Shown: positions 1-11,154 of the stretch, in pieces | Layout: each line of letters starts with the position of its first letter | Position numbering within the stretch: position 1 is the stretch's first letter | Assembly (NCBI GenBank): GCA_036346225.1 | Contig: JARFIW010000139.1 | Location: 6,386,001 to 6,450,000 of the forward strand | DNA from: Platerodrilus igneus | Lineage: Eukaryota > Arthropoda > Insecta > Coleoptera > Lycidae | Length of the DNA: 64,000 nucleotides | Direction: 5' to 3' | The notes under the pieces: model-generated | The model's input: only the letters and a program-made list of their open reading frames with translations | Told to the model about the DNA's origin: nothing | Database searches by the model: none | Program-made: the position numbers and the translations under genes

Positions 1-697
1 TTCTCTAAACAACCGATTTCATAATTAATGGCTTCTTCCCATTCTTTGTTTTTAATGGCCTCCTCGTAAGATTTTGGAACTCCATCACTGCTTATGAGGC
101 AATAAGCTGCATCAGCTTCATATGCGTGTAAATATTTCGACGATTTTACCTCTCGCCCGACTCTTGTAGTAACCTTTTGAACTTTTTCTTGATTTTCTAT
201 TTTATTTTCTAAAATTTCGAGATTATCAGATTTTATCGTACTTATTTCAGGAAGTGTTGATTCAATTTCAGATATTTTTAATGGCAATTTTTCTTCTATA
301 TATTTGATATCAAATTCATTAAATGGAACATCTCTGGATATGGTAATTTTATTTGTAAAAGGATCCCAAATTCTGTATCCAGCTCCTATAACCAACCATT
401 CTTCCTGCGTTACCTCTTGGCTTTCATTTATTTTGTTTTTGATTAATATAATACCAACATTTAGCACCAAAGACACGTAAGTGATTAATAGATAAGTCAC
501 CTCCATAAAATATTTGAGCTGGTATTTTACCATTTGTAGCTTTTGTTGGTGATCGGTTAAATTGGTATGCCGCACGTTGCAATGCTTCACCCCATAGTAT
601 TTTTGGTAAGCATGTGTCCACAAACATACATCTGACTTTATCTAACAGAGTTTTATTCAGGCGTTCTGATTTTAGATTCTGTTGAGGCGTAGATCCC
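1..697 (-). pseudogene. Ty1/copia retrotransposon pol fragment (integrase C-terminal part and linker to RT)
   Basis: Read on the minus strand, 693-430 encodes a copia integrase tail with TPQQN, KSERLN and TLLDKVRCMF (the family norm is TPQQNG..ER.NRTLL..VRCML) and then an FG.KCW-like motif. After a frame break the reading continues to base 1 with the pre-RT signature YEEAIKNKEWEEAINYE at about 10-75, so the RT itself lies beyond the left edge. Established: this is the integrase-to-RT order of Ty1/copia. The fragment ends abruptly at the GCAA(TA)n boundary near 697-703, so the integrase core is missing on that side. The Asn-Leu pair replaces the usual Asn-Gly in the TPQQNG motif. The copy is inactive. 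Confidence 0.85.
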
Positions 698-701
698 ACA
701 G

Positions 702-702
<1 letters not shown>

Positions 703-739
<37 letters not shown>
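703..739. repeat. (TA)n microsatellite between copia fragment and U1
   Basis: Pure TA dinucleotide tract. Its left flank reads CCCACAGCAA and its right flank TTGCCATG, so both sides carry the GCAA/TTGC end motif seen at the other TA tracts of this window. Confidence 0.95.
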
Positions 740-741
<2 letters not shown>

Positions 742-1140
742 CCATGTAACCTCCCTAATCTTAAATAACAAATATATTCAAAAATTTTATTTTCGAAAAC
801 TCGAAAATAAATTTCACACAATAGAAAGATTTAATAAAAATAATCTCTTACCCAGATTCCTCTCTTCATCACCCTAATTCTTTTTCAGTTCCCAGGCTAG
901 CTCGGTGGGTCTCCTCTTGGATACCCAGATTCACTATTATACTCTGTATCATTCACGCAAACTCTCAATAAAACCACAAAATAATACAACCACCATACAA
1001 TATTTATTTAACACTATTTACAAATAAAATTCAAGATTATCCACATTTCAGAGATCAAGTTACACCTCAATAAATCCTATTTTTGTACTGTCCTGGATTT
1101 GTTTAAAATATCAAACACATTGAATATACCCGGAGTAAAT

Positions 1141-1304
1141 GGGCCCTGAATAATACCTTATTTTCGTTCTTTATTTATAATTTATTTTTAATTTGTATAC
1201 TCTGGAGTATGGTGAGCTCATGATAACCCAGTTAATTATAAATAATGTATGCTTTTCTACTTCGCATACTCTTACAACCAACAAAAAAACAAACCCATGT
1301 ACTC
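1141..1304 (-). other. Conserved core block of U1
   Basis: On the minus strand this stretch begins GAGTACATGGGT, passes through AACTGGGTTAT and TGAGCTCACCATA, and ends in GGGCCC. The same succession is found in U3 (6206-6339, plus) and U7 (19518-19648, minus), while surrounding sequence is more diverged. TGAGCTCA is a palindrome. No reading frame is obviously shared. Confidence 0.6.
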
Positions 1305-1917
1305 TTCACAACAAAAATTTTAAATTCCTGATGGAACGTTAATAAGCTTTATCTACACCTTTAGATTTCTATTTAAATACCTTAATAAAGTTAGTCATAC
1401 GGATTATTTTCAATACGCAAAATAATGCACAACACCTTCAAAATTTACTCTCACACGTCACACAATTTTCATAGTTTCATAGTTTATAACAACAACAATT
1501 TTAAAGCGTTACCTGGAATTTCTTGAAGACCTCCACTCCTTTGATGATGCGGTAAAGTAGTTTCGCTCTGCCCTGCTGTCCGCCTCTAGCTATTCGTAGA
1601 AGAACCCCATTTAAGTTGTGCTGCTTTCCCGGTGCATCCAATTTCAAATTCAAATTAATTCCACTTCTTTCATACTTGCGTACTTTCGTTTAATTTACTT
1701 TAAATTTACGTTACTTCCCGAGCTTGTTTAAAATAAATGTTGCACCTCAAATTAGAATTTAGACTCGACACTTATTCGCGTATCAAATTATGAGGCCAAC
1801 ACTGTACTATTTAAACTAAAATAATTTTATATACTTACAAGCTCGTTCGTAGTTTGAAGCGATCAAAGTACTAAGAGAACGATGAAATAAGAGAGCGATC
1901 CGTGCTAATTCGTCAAG

Positions 1918-1929
1918 TATTTATATGCT
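1918..1929 (-). promoter_or_regulatory. Candidate TATA box of U1
   Basis: Minus strand reads GCATATAAATAC, about 410 nt upstream of the donor-like CAG|GTAA at 1512. A TATA-type site sits at a comparable place in U3, U7, U8 and U12. In AT-rich DNA a single match would mean little; the repeated spacing is the evidence. Confidence 0.35.
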
Positions 1930-2815
1930 TCGACTGTAACCTCTCCAGACCCTCTTACAGTGAAAAATCTAATTTAAAATAACACGTTCTTAAAATTCTG
2001 TTTCAACCGTTTTCGAAATCCCCCGAAATTTAGCGCGTCGTTACGATATTTTCCAATAAACCCGACTTCAAATATCCCCGTGTTTGCCTGTTTTAAAACT
2101 AACGATATCGTGCATTGACGTCTTCAAAATCCCGCCTATCTTAACGCTGTCCCTTTTTTATGCATATTATCTGTTTCATTCTAACCTTGTTTGAGTGGTA
2201 GAGAATCGATATTCCTGTCCGCGTTCTATTGACCCCATGTGGACTGAATACATGCTTTTTGAAATGTACTATTATTATGTCTGTCTCAGTCCGAAGCATT
2301 TCATTGACCCCTATCTTTTCTGCACTTTAAGGAAACTTCTAGTTAACATTTACGCAAACCCTCCAACCGTTTACCCGATATTCTTTAAAACTTGTTTGTT
2401 ATCTATAAAAATAAGTAGAACCTGACATTTAAAAGCATGCAGGTGTTTAATTAACCGACGTTTTAACACAACATTTCTAGGAGCTTTTTTTCATGGTATT
2501 TCAACCCAATCGATTTATTTGTTTGTTATAACGAACGCTATTCGCCTAGGATTTATTGATTTTTTCATGCCTTTATGCGTATTAGACGTAATTAAACTCC
2601 ATTAAATTAATAAATAAATTGCATTGGCTTCTAAAATTTATTTTCTTTGCGAACCTACTAAATTTTAATCATTATTTGTAAAATTTTTGTTAATACTTGT
2701 TACATTAAACTGAACTAAATGAAATAACTTTCGCACGTAAATTCTGGTTGTTTCATCTATACAAAGTGTTTCAAATTGCTTTGTTTATAGTTAAATTTAA
2801 CCTTTTAAAACCACT

Positions 2816-2817
<2 letters not shown>

Positions 2818-2866
<49 letters not shown>

Positions 2867-2876
2867 GGTCATCACT

Positions 2877-2911
<35 letters not shown>
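2818..2911. repeat. Double (TA)n tract between U1 and U2
   Basis: Two TA tracts (about 2818-2853 and 2880-2911) are separated by a short piece containing (AAT)n, AAGGTCATCACTACAA. The piece resembles the end of U1 (CCACTACAA) and the start of U2 (AATAAGGTCATTT), as if a nearly complete excision or a truncated unit were left between two junctions. Confidence 0.9.
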
Positions 2912-2913
<2 letters not shown>

Positions 2914-4590
2914 CTGTATTAATAAGGTCATTTAGGGGTACTAAGGACCAATTAGCGCACTTTATATAAATTACATGAAGGCTCAGAAAACGAGACAGTT
3001 TTCTGAAGAAGACAAGAAATACGATTATTAGGCTGGAATTAATTTAGTTAGAAAAAATATTTCAGAAGATTTATTTTTATAAACAAATTCGTAAGTCGTA
3101 AAATAACATGAACGGGAGCCGAAGCGCGACACGAATGAATAACGCATCGTTATTACGCCAAGAATCCCAACTAAAACAAGCAGGTTTAAAAACGCGTAAG
3201 ATAGCGACCGCATATAATTTAATACATAAATTGTATTAAGTCTACGTGACTAGAAGACGAAAATCAGCACTTGATATATTGGAAACAAACACGGCTGGTG
3301 ATAAAATCAAAGTTCACTAAATTTATTTTGACAAACAATGGTCTACGTGATCTAGAAATATGAAAATCCAAGAGAATGAATGCTATTAACTCGAAATGCT
3401 ACGTGCCGAAATCAGCGCATCGTTTTTAATATACAACAAAACACGATAGAAAGACTCAAAACCTGGTATCTAAAAATCACGTATAATAGCGAACTCTGCG
3501 CTTGTCAATAGATAGGCGATTCATTTAAATACGATCGGATTTGTAAACAAATCAGTTCAATATGAATTAAAGCTTAGTTCACATCAATTAAAAGAAAATA
3601 TTTGCGTGAAGTGATTTATTGTGAAGTAATAAATCGCACATTAGTAATTGTAAAAAATTAATAAAGGTTTGTCGTTTTAACCCTTTAAAAACGTAAGTAA
3701 CTAAAAGTTGTTTAAAATTAAATTCTAATATTAACATTAATAAAAAGGACTTTGAATAATTACTGGATGCAATGTGGAAATTCAACAAACATTTAATTCA
3801 ATTACTAATTACTAGAAAGTTTAACAAAGGACGCTAAAATAATTTAAAGCTATGCTAAGAAAAATTCAGACCATATCTAAAGCAGATCTGGATTAAACGT
3901 TGGGAGTATTAAATCACTAAGTTGAATACGGGAGCAGTTGATACAGGGACTGATTCGATCTGGAAACAACAGGTTAGCCAATGTGAATTTTGTATTTTTT
4001 AATTTGTGAATATTTTGTTTGTATTTCTAATCTGAATAATTTAAAAATTAATATTTCGTTGCATATTTCTAATTTGAATAAGTTAAAAATTGCTTTCATG
4101 AAAATTTTATGTGAGGTTCAACAAAGATCGTGTTTATAATACACGTTATAAATTACGTAAATTTTTAAAGAAGTTGAATGAACGTTCATGGGGCTTCAGA
4201 TAATAACAAGGGTGATTTTTGCTGGCTTTTGATTAACTTTGGGATTGATAATTATTAAATTTTATTTAATTATTAAAAGAAATTTTTATTTAGAGCATTC
4301 TTAAACTTTTCATACATTGTAAATATTTTTGAGAATATTATAATAATTGTGCTTAATGGTGTTTTGGTTTAAAGAAACAGGAAGTAGAGGTAAAAGGTAA
4401 ATTTAAAGGCTTTGTTTGTTCTACTGTCGCTAGCTTCGTGCGTAATTAAAAACTGAGCTAGCCGAGGTAATTAAAAAGATATATTAAGGTAATTAAAATT
4501 ATATATTAAAAATAAAAAATTGAGAGAATAAAAATTTTAACCTTTTTAATTCACAAAAAGGGCGCACCGGGTTATTGTTACCGTATCACA
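2912..4590 (+). mobile_element. TA-bounded unit U2 (subfamily B)
   Basis: 1.7 kb, plus orientation. It starts TTGCTGTATTAATAAGG and ends ATCACAACAA before the next TA tract. It carries repeated TACGTGA-type motifs (3241, 3345), a weak TATA-like site near 3520, a donor-like CAG|GTTAGC (3970-3975), a later TTTTTGCTGGC motif (about 4215), and GAGCTAGCCGAGG (4455-4467). U9 and U12 share the TACGTGA motifs, the CAGG(T/C)TAGCA donor region and the TTTTGC(T/C)GG motif, forming a subfamily distinct from U1/U3/U7. No credible ORF. Confidence 0.6.
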
Positions 4591-4594
4591 ACAA

Positions 4595-4662
<68 letters not shown>
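4591..4662. repeat. (TA)n microsatellite with TACATA interruptions between U2 and U3
   Basis: TA dinucleotides with two TACATA variants, flanked on the left by CACAACAA and on the right by TTATGTCGTGG. Confidence 0.95.
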
Positions 4663-4666
<4 letters not shown>

Positions 4667-5578
4667 GTCGTGGAAATTATAGGTTAAGAAAGATAGATAG
4701 GTCTAGATAATAAATTTGGTGTATATAGGAAATAGGAACAATTTATTTACGCGTCAAATAAATTAGTGTGACATTGAAAACGGACGGATACTAACACATT
4801 TTTGTATTTCTAAATTGGTATGTTAAAATTGCAAAACTTGTAGAATTTTTAAAGAACATGAAATCCAAGGATACGCACAATTAGTTTTAATATTCTAAAT
4901 CAAGCGCATCGGATAAGAAACGGAGCTTTTGGGTAAAGAAAATCAATAATTTAAAGGCATATTTCTATTTAACTAAACTAAACGTTCGTTTATACAAATT
5001 CTAACAAATGCTAAAATTCGGAATTATAATTTTAAACGGACAGTTTGCTTTATAAAAACACCTAATAGTTAAAATGCCAAGTTGAAAGAACTTAAATGAA
5101 CGTTGGGATAGAAATTCTGTAGAATTGTATGTAGCGGTCAAGGCGCAAGCTACTAAAATAACAGATGCTTTGAAGACAAAGTGAAATGGTATATCCATAA
5201 TGTAAAACAGACACAGAACACGTATAATAAAACGTTGGTTAAAATACTCGTCTAAAGTAGCGGTAGATTTAGAGGTCAACTACAATATCGATTTTCTGTT
5301 GCTTGAGTGGAATTCTAAAAGAGACAGTAAATATGGGTTGGACGAGAAAAAGTAGCTAGAGGTTGGACGTTAAAAACGGGGGAAAGCAATATAATTGGTC
5401 GAAGGCTAGAAGTTTCAAGAAGCTCGCAACGGTTAGATGTTGTTGAACAGAGTTTCGAAGTAAAAGCGCGGTAAAAATTTTCGAATGTAGAAGTTCGTTT
5501 CGTACAAAAGTTGTAGAATCTGTTTTTAAAAATAAGCTTTTCGATGGAAATAGGGTCCGTGAGGGGTGTACAAAATCA

Positions 5579-5586
5579 TATAAATA
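5579..5586 (+). promoter_or_regulatory. Candidate TATA box of U3
   Basis: TATAAATA preceded by CA. It lies about 916 bp from the unit start and 440 nt upstream of the donor-like site at 6022; the matching distances in U7 are about 963 and 435. Confidence 0.4.
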
Positions 5587-6205
5587 CACTAAGAGATGCA
5601 TTAAAGCTTTCTTACTTGCTCTTACGTTTTACTTGTACGTCGCTTATTCGTTGACTAATAATACAATATCCTAAATTAAAAGTGTGTAGAACGCTATTAG
5701 TAACGTACATCGATAATGTATTAAAAGTGTGATTTACACAAGTGGGTGCTGGCTTATAGAAGGTACTGTTACTACACGCAACGATCTAATGAAAGGATGG
5801 TACTAGATTTAACGAGTCGAGAAGTTTGAAACTAGAATGCGTGAAGTATAGTGATTACGGATAGTTAAGCTTGATCGAGACAATTATCGGGGTAGAAACA
5901 CTGAGGGCAGTTGCAGAAATTTGGATAGCGAGGGAAAATGTATAACAACGAAGTGTAAGGACACGACAACGATGGTTTTGGAACACATCTTCAGAGGTAA
6001 CGATGGAAGAAGCTTACTCCAGGTAATGAAATTAATTTCTTGCTTTTGCTTGAACATTTGTACTGGTATTTTGTGCTTGAATGATTTGACATATTGGGGG
6101 TGTATTTTATCACCATAAAGACTCATTTGAAGGGGTATATGTAAAGGACAATTGATATTTATTATTTAAAACGTTAACAAATGACATCAAAAATTTTGTT
6201 GTAAG

Positions 6206-6339
6206 GAGTAAATGGGTCTTTAGGTTTTTGTTTAAAACAAAAATGCGATGTTTAAAAGCATTTAAAGTAACTGGGTTATACTGAGCTCACCATAGACCAA
6301 AATAAAAATCAATTTAGGGTTGCACGACGGGCCCATCTA
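6206..6339 (+). other. Conserved core block of U3
   Basis: Starts GAGTAAATGGGTCTTTAGG, contains GTAACTGGGTTAT, TGAGCTCACCATA (6282-6294) and AATTTAGGGTT, and ends GGGCCCATCTA. The U7 copy matches along the whole block with scattered substitutions, U1 less well. It lies about 180 nt downstream of the donor-like site. Its function is unknown. Confidence 0.65.
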
Positions 6340-6733
6340 CTCGTCTAAAATAAAATTGTTGAAATAAACAGAAATCATGAAATTTTAAAAGGTTTAAGGA
6401 TTGAGATGGAAAATTTTATGTAACTGTATATACAAATGTGTAAAAATATTTTCTTGCTAATGGAAACTTTTAAATATGTGTAAATAAAAAGGTTGTATGT
6501 CTTGTTGCATTATTTGAGTGGTAATTATATTTGACTGTATATGTGAGAAAGAGTGAATTTAGAATGGTAGGTATCTAAGAAGAAGAAGCAGATTTTAGAG
6601 CTAGCCGAGGTGTGCAGAAATAAGGAGGCGTGTTCCAGAGGTATTTGTTTTTTATTAATTTTTTTAGAAAAATTTTATGACGGTCCAACGACACTGGGAC
6701 TCGAAGGTGATCCCGATTGTTCTAGACATCCAC

Positions 6734-6735
6734 TG

Positions 6736-6775
<40 letters not shown>
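6734..6775. repeat. (TA)n microsatellite between U3 and U4
   Basis: TA tract flanked by CCACTGCAA on the left and TTGAAATG on the right. Confidence 0.95.
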
Positions 6776-6777
<2 letters not shown>

Positions 6778-8430
6778 AAATGTTAGTAGGGGCTAAAAGG
6801 GTTCTAAGGGTTGTTTTGTTGAAGGTAGTGTATGCCAAATAAAGAAATCCAAATATCAGATCCCGTAACTGAGAAATTTATGTTTGCCGTACTTTACAAA
6901 TGTTAAAGTATTTGAAATATTAGTCAAAGGATAAGTGCCAAGACGAAAAAAACAATGACTTGATGACGTGATAAAGCACAGTATTCAAGGATTTACACTG
7001 AGTTGTATGTTGAATAAGTCATAGAACGTACATTTGCTAATCGAGAAACCGGATGCGTCTGTAGAAATTACACTATTCACCACGCAGATCCAGGTTTATA
7101 TGTGTAACATTTCGGCATTTATTTTAATAGAATCAACCTTTGGACAAACATGTAATATCAAAATTATAAGTAAAAGTATTGTCAAATATGATTGAAGGGT
7201 TGTGCGATATTAAGGACCAATGATTGAACATTTATATATGAAAAGGGAAAGCGTAAAAGAAAGATTATAAGGTATGAGTGACACGAACTTGTTGGGACAA
7301 TATTATTGGATAGAATTTGTATAAAATGTATTAAAGAGTAGGCACATTTGAATTGTAATAATCACCAAGGAAAAGTAAACAAGAAGTCGATTTAAAATAA
7401 TTTTGGTAGTAAGACGTATTTTTGTAAACTGCGCTATATTTTGAACATTTTAAAAATTAATAAATGAATTTGAAAGTTAAGAGTTTGATTAATATATAAA
7501 GAAGAGTACGAATAAGCAAGAGTAAGAATAATTAATAGCAACGACAAAGTAAAACGGGTAAGAGTGGATTAAAGTAACAGTGGAAAAGGCGTAGTAAATA
7601 GTGGGATATTGGAACGAGATTGAGAAAGGCAGAAAGGCATTGAATGGTATTTATGAAACTGAAGGTAATATTAATGGAATAGATTTGGATATGGTATTAG
7701 GAGGATTATTGGTATTGAATGGTAATTAGAGGGTAGCAGTGAATTGGAAAGAGTGGACTTAGAAGGAAAGCATTGAATTTGGAACGAGCGGATTTTGGAA
7801 CAGGAAAGCAGTGGAGTAGCAGGAGGATTAATACGAGCGAAGAAAAATAAACATCCGGAAAATTAGCGCAGGGGAAGTTATATTAAAAGGTAGTCAAAAT
7901 TCTAAATTTGGGTATATTTATTTTAGATTTGGGGACATCAAAATTCATTAAAAGAAACCTGGAAGCTAAACAGCAGATTTTTCATAGTGATAGTGCCAGC
8001 ATTGTAAAGACGCATACGGCGAGTGAGATTGTTGAGCCAGTTTTCCAAAAAGGCCGACGACGAGGTGTAAAATAGGTGAGTACTGTGTGTTTTAACGTCA
8101 AAGTCAAAAATTTTGTAATATTAATTAATTTGGCACAAGGCTACGTGGATCTTAAAATTTTGGCATATACAAGTGTAAATATCAAAGGTACAAAAACAGA
8201 AGGTAGTGCTATTTGGTTGGTGCAGTGCACATCTACTTACCACTGAACCCACGGTAAGTAGGTGGATACCCTGGGAAGAACGAGTTTTCAAATAGTCGAG
8301 GCATATCAACACAGTTTTGTTTTATAAACCAACCAAACGTAGCTAAAGCACGTAACATAAAATAAATATTTTCATACATAAAAATAAAATTAAATAATTA
8401 ATAAAAAAGGCGATAGGGATAGAGCATAAG
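6776..8430 (+). mobile_element. TA-bounded unit U4 (divergent)
   Basis: 1.65 kb, plus orientation judged from the 5' end TTGAAATGTTAGTAGGGGC, which resembles the TAGGG-rich starts of U2, U6 and U9. A donor-like AATAG|GTGAGT lies at 8071-8081. The GAGCTAGCC box and the GCAA 3' end are missing; the unit instead runs into the next TA tract through AGAAAA, so its 3' part is probably deleted or replaced. A stretch at 7640-7725 repeats ATTGAATGGTA-like motifs. The ORF at 8121-8312 has no recognisable similarity. Confidence 0.4.

Positions 8431-8486
<56 letters not shown>
8431..8486. repeat. (TA)n microsatellite at end of U4
   Basis: About 28 TA repeats; the flanks lack the usual GCAA/TTGC motifs. 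Confidence 0.95.
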
Positions 8487-8489
<3 letters not shown>

Positions 8490-9912
8490 CTTTTATTATA
8501 CTGATTATCTTTTATGGGTTTCCAAAACCGCCGAATATCACCAATTAGATGATAACTTTTAGATAATTTATTACTCCGAAGTTTGTTTTAAAGTTAAACC
8601 TGCACAACCGAATCTTTATATTTAAAAAACCACTTTATTTGTTTAAGAAGTTAATTTGGAAAATGAAAAATAATTAGAACGTAAGAGGTTGGATTGCGAA
8701 ACTCACAGTTAGATAGTGTTTATTTTGCAGTAATTAATTAGACAACCAAGCGTTTGGTTAATTTAGTAATTATTTATTTGACTAATTGATTAGTGGACTA
8801 AACATTTAGGCGACTAATCGAATAATAAATAGACTAGTTGAGTGTTGGATGTCGACCATTCGAAAAAAATCGGTTATTTAGGTCAATCGATATACTACAA
8901 AATTCGATTAATCGAATATTCAAAGAACGAAATTTAAACTTTTTGCAAATACTTTAGTATGTATCCTTTGAATAATATTTCCATTCAGATAAACTCTATA
9001 CTTAACGAATTACGATTGTCGGTGGTATACTGTGGTTTAATGTCGCAATTAATTATGTTAACCTTATAAAAATGACCGAAACCATTGTTTAAATAACAAT
9101 TGCAACAAGTTTAACATGATATGCTCATTTATGTTAATTTTGAGATAGAATCTCAACAATACATAGTTTAAATGCCTAATGTTTCATTTACATTGCGAGA
9201 TCTCGAATAGAAGCAGTTTCTTGTAGATAATCTTAAATTTCAAATAATAATTGGACCACGCAAGAAGCAGTTGAGCATGCTGCAACTTTTATTTCATTAT
9301 GTTTGTTGTCGGACTCACGTTTTAAACGTAATACCTATAAAATAATTTAATTCTGTACGTAGTTTATAATCACAACTAATATTTTATAGAATGAAAGCTT
9401 TACCTAATAAGAGGCACTTCTATTTGATTAAACAACATTTGCAGGATCTACATGGATCTACTTGATAGATGATAATTACTAGTACAGTTACACATGGTGC
9501 GTCGTTAATACTTGGATCTGAAGATATCGGAAAATTCAACTTCAAATTTTTAGATCAAACGTGTCTTTTGAAAACGCGCAATGCTTAAAAACTTAAAAAA
9601 CTTTTTTCGTTTTTTTTTTGAAAGAACGATTATGTATTTTAGTGATGAGTTTATTTCTAGCTATTATTAGAAGTAGTCTGTACAATATTTCTACCCATAC
9701 TGTGTATTTGCTTCAGATATCAGTACTAATCGTATGCTTGATTTTATCAGTTAAATTTTATAGTTAATCCTGTTATGAAAGACTCCATAAGATTAAATGC
9801 ATTATTGATATGTAATATAAATAGAATTATGCAATATAGAAATCTAGATCATAATTGATTTAATCCTAGGAGCTTGCTAAAATTTCGGAATGTGGTAATA
9901 TTGTAGTCATAG
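8487..9912. other. AT-rich sequence, possibly the left half of an interrupted unit U5
   Basis: No ORF of note. It may be the 5' part of a TA-bounded unit split by the BEL/Pao insertion, since the 3' landmarks of a plus-oriented unit reappear after it (GAGCTAGCC at 16733). No 5' end motif is visible after the TA tract, so this assignment is weak. Confidence 0.3.
8735..8930. repeat. Degenerate ATTAATCGA/GACTAAT simple repeat
   Basis: Short motifs such as GACTAATTGATTAGT, GACTAATCGAATAA and TCGATTAATCGAAT recur with variation, giving many small self-complementary words. It is low-complexity DNA with no coding sign. Confidence 0.6.
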
Positions 9913-10282
9913 TGTTTTGCGGTGATTTCGATAGCCACAGATGGTGAGATAAGTAGACGTATAAATTATGCGCAAATTTTAAAAAAGCGGCACCTTCAAG
10001 TACCTACCAGTAACAAACTGCAGGTACGGCGATGGCAGGGCGATAAGCGGTCGACCGTTTTCCGGCACTCAAACGTTTATAGCGCCATAGCTACGAACAC
10101 CTGCCTGTTTACAACCACTTTACTGTACACCAACAACTGTACAACAGTGCGGCACATACAACACACAAGTACTTGAAGATTAAATCGCGGAAACCCTAGA
10201 TTGTACCATCTGCACGACGGAGGGGAATTTATCTGCAAGCTACACCTCATGATATAACCAAAATTACATTACTATTATAACA
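9913..10282 (-). repeat. BEL/Pao 3' LTR
   Basis: On the plus strand it begins TGTTTTGCGGTGATTTCG and ends TATTATAACA, pairing along its whole length with 15006-15376. Shared islands include AGCGGTCGACCGTTT, CCGGCACT, ATAGCTACGAACACCTGCCT and CACGACGGAGGGGAAT. Termini are TG...CA as usual for LTRs. Confidence 0.92.
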
Positions 10283-11100
10283 AAGCATTTTTGAAAAAAA
10301 AGTACAGAGAGTGGAACAGAAAGGAAAGAAAGAAAAAAACAAAAATTAATTAGTATAAGAAAACCCAGGAAATATTTACGCGAACAAAAGATCAACAAAA
10401 AATTATACTAAGAAAAATAAAATAAAATTTAGAACGAAGGTAAAAGACAGAGCTTAGCGACAAGGCGCTTCAGCTCGCCTTGTGCCGGTTGGAAAGTGAC
10501 TCGGTATGGAGGGAGGTGGCCCATAGGTGACTGCGATGCGTAGGATTGGTCTTTCAACAAATCATACACTGATTCAAAACTCGACGAATGTACTGTTTAT
10601 TTGAAACAATCCAAAAACGTTGATGAACAATTAAATCAAACATTTGAACACCAACGTGGAAATATCTCGAATGAGCAAAATTAATATACAAATCGGTAAA
10701 GTGATTTTTACTAGATAAAAGAGCGGCACATTTCCTGTGGGATGATAAGGGTGCGTAAGATTGACGACCACCAACCCGTAATATTCCCTCTCTAATAAAG
10801 GGGGACAGTCTGTGAAGTCTTTTTTTGGAACTGTTTCGGACTGGATGGTGTCCAACTCAACGGAAAAATGAGCCTGTTGAGTATATTTAAATAGGGCGTT
10901 CAAAACAATATGAAGTTCGAAACAGGACAAAGGTACAGTGTAATTTTCTAACGAATTTTGTATATTATAAACAAAGCGGAGAGTCCAAGCGACAATGCGA
11001 ATAATAAATTGAAAAGATGAATGACTTTTCAAAATCGTTTCAATCCCAGAAGAGAATCCGACAGCGGTCAAAAGATGAGAACTTCTGATGAATTAAAAGG
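10283..11100 (-). pseudogene. BEL/Pao integrase N-terminal region, truncated
   Basis: The minus-strand frame at 10631-11071 shows the pre-integrase motif SSFQFIIRIVAWTLRFVYN (the family has S...L.RI.AW.LRF..N), then a recognisable but degraded stretch corresponding to the LLR.GGRL and HP..LP..H..T.L.I...H segments. After 10631 the DDE core is not found, and only about 350 bp remain before the LTR, so most of the integrase has been deleted. Confidence 0.75.
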
Positions 11101-11154
11101 CGGAATGAGTGGGCTGTAAGTGTTGAGGAAACGATGCAAGGCAGGCGATTCCGC

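Larger units (their letters stand above)
740..2817 (-). mobile_element. TA-bounded unit U1 (unclassified family, subfamily A)
   Basis: About 2.1 kb between two (TA)n tracts, minus orientation. The 5' end at 2817 reads TTGTAGTGG after the TA tract; the 3' end at 740 reads CATGGCAA before it. Internal landmarks in order are a TATA-like site (1918-1929), a donor-like CCAG|GTAACG (GT at 1511-1512), a conserved block containing TGAGCTCACCATA (1208-1220), and CCGAGCTAGCC (895-904). U3 and U7 carry the same landmarks in the same order at similar spacing. No long ORF and no transposase was seen, so if mobile it is non-autonomous. The family is not recognised; grouping rests on reading the copies side by side. 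Confidence 0.6.
4663..6733 (+). mobile_element. TA-bounded unit U3 (subfamily A)
   Basis: 2.07 kb, plus orientation. The 5' end TTATGTCGTGGAAATTATAGG closely matches the 5' end of U7 (TTGTCGTGTAAATTATAGG), including a following AGATAGATA-like stretch. Next come a TATA-like site (5579-5586), an exon-like segment with a GTAGAAAC/TTGCAGAAATTTGGATA series, CATCTTCAGAGG, a donor-like CTCCAG|GTAATG (6017-6028), the conserved core (6206-6339), GAGCTAGCCGAGG (6598-6610) and the 3' end CCACTGCAA. Short ORFs on both strands at 5884-6126 overlap each other and look incidental. Best-preserved plus-strand copy of subfamily A. Confidence 0.65.
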
